NCBI GenBank assembly: GCA_963579235.1
Contig: CAUZFM010000108.1
Coordinates: 1 to 6,966 of the forward strand
Direction: 5' to 3'
DNA: 6,966 bases
Origin: UBA1149 sp963579235
GTDB taxonomy: Bacteria > Desulfobacterota > Binatia > UBA1149
The position numbers were made by a program, and so were the translations under genes. The stretch's first letter is position 1; every line of letters starts with the position of its first letter. The notes below the pieces were generated by a model. That model ran no database searches and was not told the DNA's origin. It was given only the letters and a program-made list of their open reading frames with translations. This document shows positions 6,215 through 6,966 of the stretch, piece after piece.

Positions 6215-6966
6215 TCAGGGACGGCAGAGGGCAACGAGATCGAGTGCCTTGTCCATGTCGTGTCTGCCAATCGAAAAATCGTCGATCGTTATGCCATCTC
6301 CACCACCAGCGCCGCCGTCGATATTGCCGCGGGCCTGGCGCCGGACGAGCACCGACAGCTTGGCGAAGGCAAAGTTGATCAGCGACGAAGGCAGCAGCTT
6401 GCGCAGTCCCAGCGGGTCAAGTGCCATGATGCGCTTGACCGCCTTTTCACGGCCCGCATCAAAATCGGTGACCTTCTGGTTGCCGAAGGTGCCCGACATT
6501 TCGACGCTTGAGAACACGCCCGACAGCAACTCGGTGAGCTCGTCGGCGGTGTACTCACGCACGTGGTAGGGGTTTTCGGAGAAAGTCGTGAGGCGATTGG
6601 GCGTGGTCAGCAACAGGCAGCCACCCGGTGCGATCCTGGCTCGCAGGCCTTCGATAAACGGCCGAGGATCTTCTATGTGCTCCACCACCTGGAAGTTGAT
6701 CACAAGATCAAATGTGTCGGTAAAGCTGCCGGGCTCGGTCAAGTCCACACGGTGAAACTCGAGGCCGGGACATCCCCAGGCGCGGCGGCACTGCTCGATG
6801 GCCTGCTCGGAATAATCAAGGCCGACCACAGAAGCAGCCGCGTCGACCAGGGTACGGGTACCGAAGCCCTCTCCACAGCCGGCGTCCAGCACCCGCTTGC
6901 CCTCGGCCAGCACGGCCGCGTGGCGATAGGCCGCCAGGTGGCGAGCCTCGTCGTAGTCGAAGTCTT
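6215..6966 (-). CDS. Class I SAM-dependent methyltransferase (N-terminus outside window)
   Basis: 249 residues are visible, ending at TGA 6217-6215; the frame stays open to the right edge. A GTG at 6913 exists, but the residues before it (FDYDEARHLAAYRHAAVLAE) are the helix usually found ahead of the Rossmann core, so the true start is outside. Visible motifs are RVLDAGCGEGFGTRTL (24-39) for SAM binding, VVGLDYSEQAIEQ (46-58) with the acidic ribose contact at Asp50, FDLVINFQVVEHIEDP (85-100), and APGGCLLLTTPNRLTTFSENP (from 112), followed by YHVREYTADEL (133-143). This pattern is typical of Methyltransf_11/23 proteins from O-antigen and related loci. A glycine-rich linker (217-224) precedes the C-terminal strand DKALDLVALCRP. 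It is the first visible gene of the three-gene - strand run, 30 bases before the flippase. A sugar or glycan is a likely target, but a small-molecule substrate is possible. Confidence 0.82.
   Translation of the reverse strand, partial: DFDYDEARHLAAYRHAAVLAEGKRVLDAGCGEGFGTRTLVDAAASVVGLDYSEQAIEQCRRAWGCPGLEFHRVDLTEPGSFTDTFDLVINFQVVEHIEDPRPFIEGLRARIAPGGCLLLTTPNRLTTFSENPYHVREYTADELTELLSGVFSSVEMSGTFGNQKVTDFDAGREKAVKRIMALDPLGLRKLLPSSLINFAFAKLSVLVRRQARGNIDGGAGGGDGITIDDFSIGRHDMDKALDLVALCRP

Noticed and set aside
6215..6913. GTG at 6913 as the true start of the right-edge methyltransferase
   Set aside because: The in-frame residues upstream form the helix normally found before the SAM-binding loop, so the gene runs past the window.

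Overview
The window is about 65% GC by eye and carries six protein-coding genes with almost no space between them. There are no RNA genes, insertion sequences, CRISPR repeats or phage genes that I can see. High GC, frequent GTG/TTG starts and surface-glycan genes suggest a high-GC Gram-negative bacterium of proteobacterial or related type. This is inference; nothing here fixes the taxon.

Layout. (1) 1-921, + strand: the C-terminal part of a HEAT-repeat protein, cut by the left edge. (2) 943-2010, - strand: a polytopic acyltransferase-3 family membrane enzyme, convergent with gene 1; an imperfect hairpin spans both stop codons. (3) 2011-2130: a 120-base divergent intergenic region with a good extended -10 promoter for gene 2. 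(4) 2131-3795, + strand: a 554-residue polytopic GT-C/family-39-like glycosyltransferase. (5) 3828-6966, - strand: three genes read right to left, namely a SAM methyltransferase cut by the right edge, a Wzx-like lipid-linked glycan flippase, and a second SAM methyltransferase with an N-terminal four-cysteine knuckle. The flippase and second methyltransferase overlap by four bases (GTGA).

How the genes may work together (inference from families). The methyltransferases would act in the cytoplasm on sugars or a lipid-linked glycan, the flippase would move the lipid-linked product across the inner membrane, and the GT-C enzyme and acyltransferase would add a sugar and an acyl group within the membrane. 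This is the edge of a surface polysaccharide (O-antigen, capsule or exopolysaccharide) locus. Nucleotide-sugar synthesis genes, soluble glycosyltransferases, a polymerase and a chain-length regulator are not in the window.

The most testable observation is an eight-G run inside the acyltransferase gene. Loss of one G makes an immediate stop codon, and gain of one G makes a stop about 24 codons later, so the gene is a candidate for phase-variable on/off switching. I did not find a clearly new biological system.
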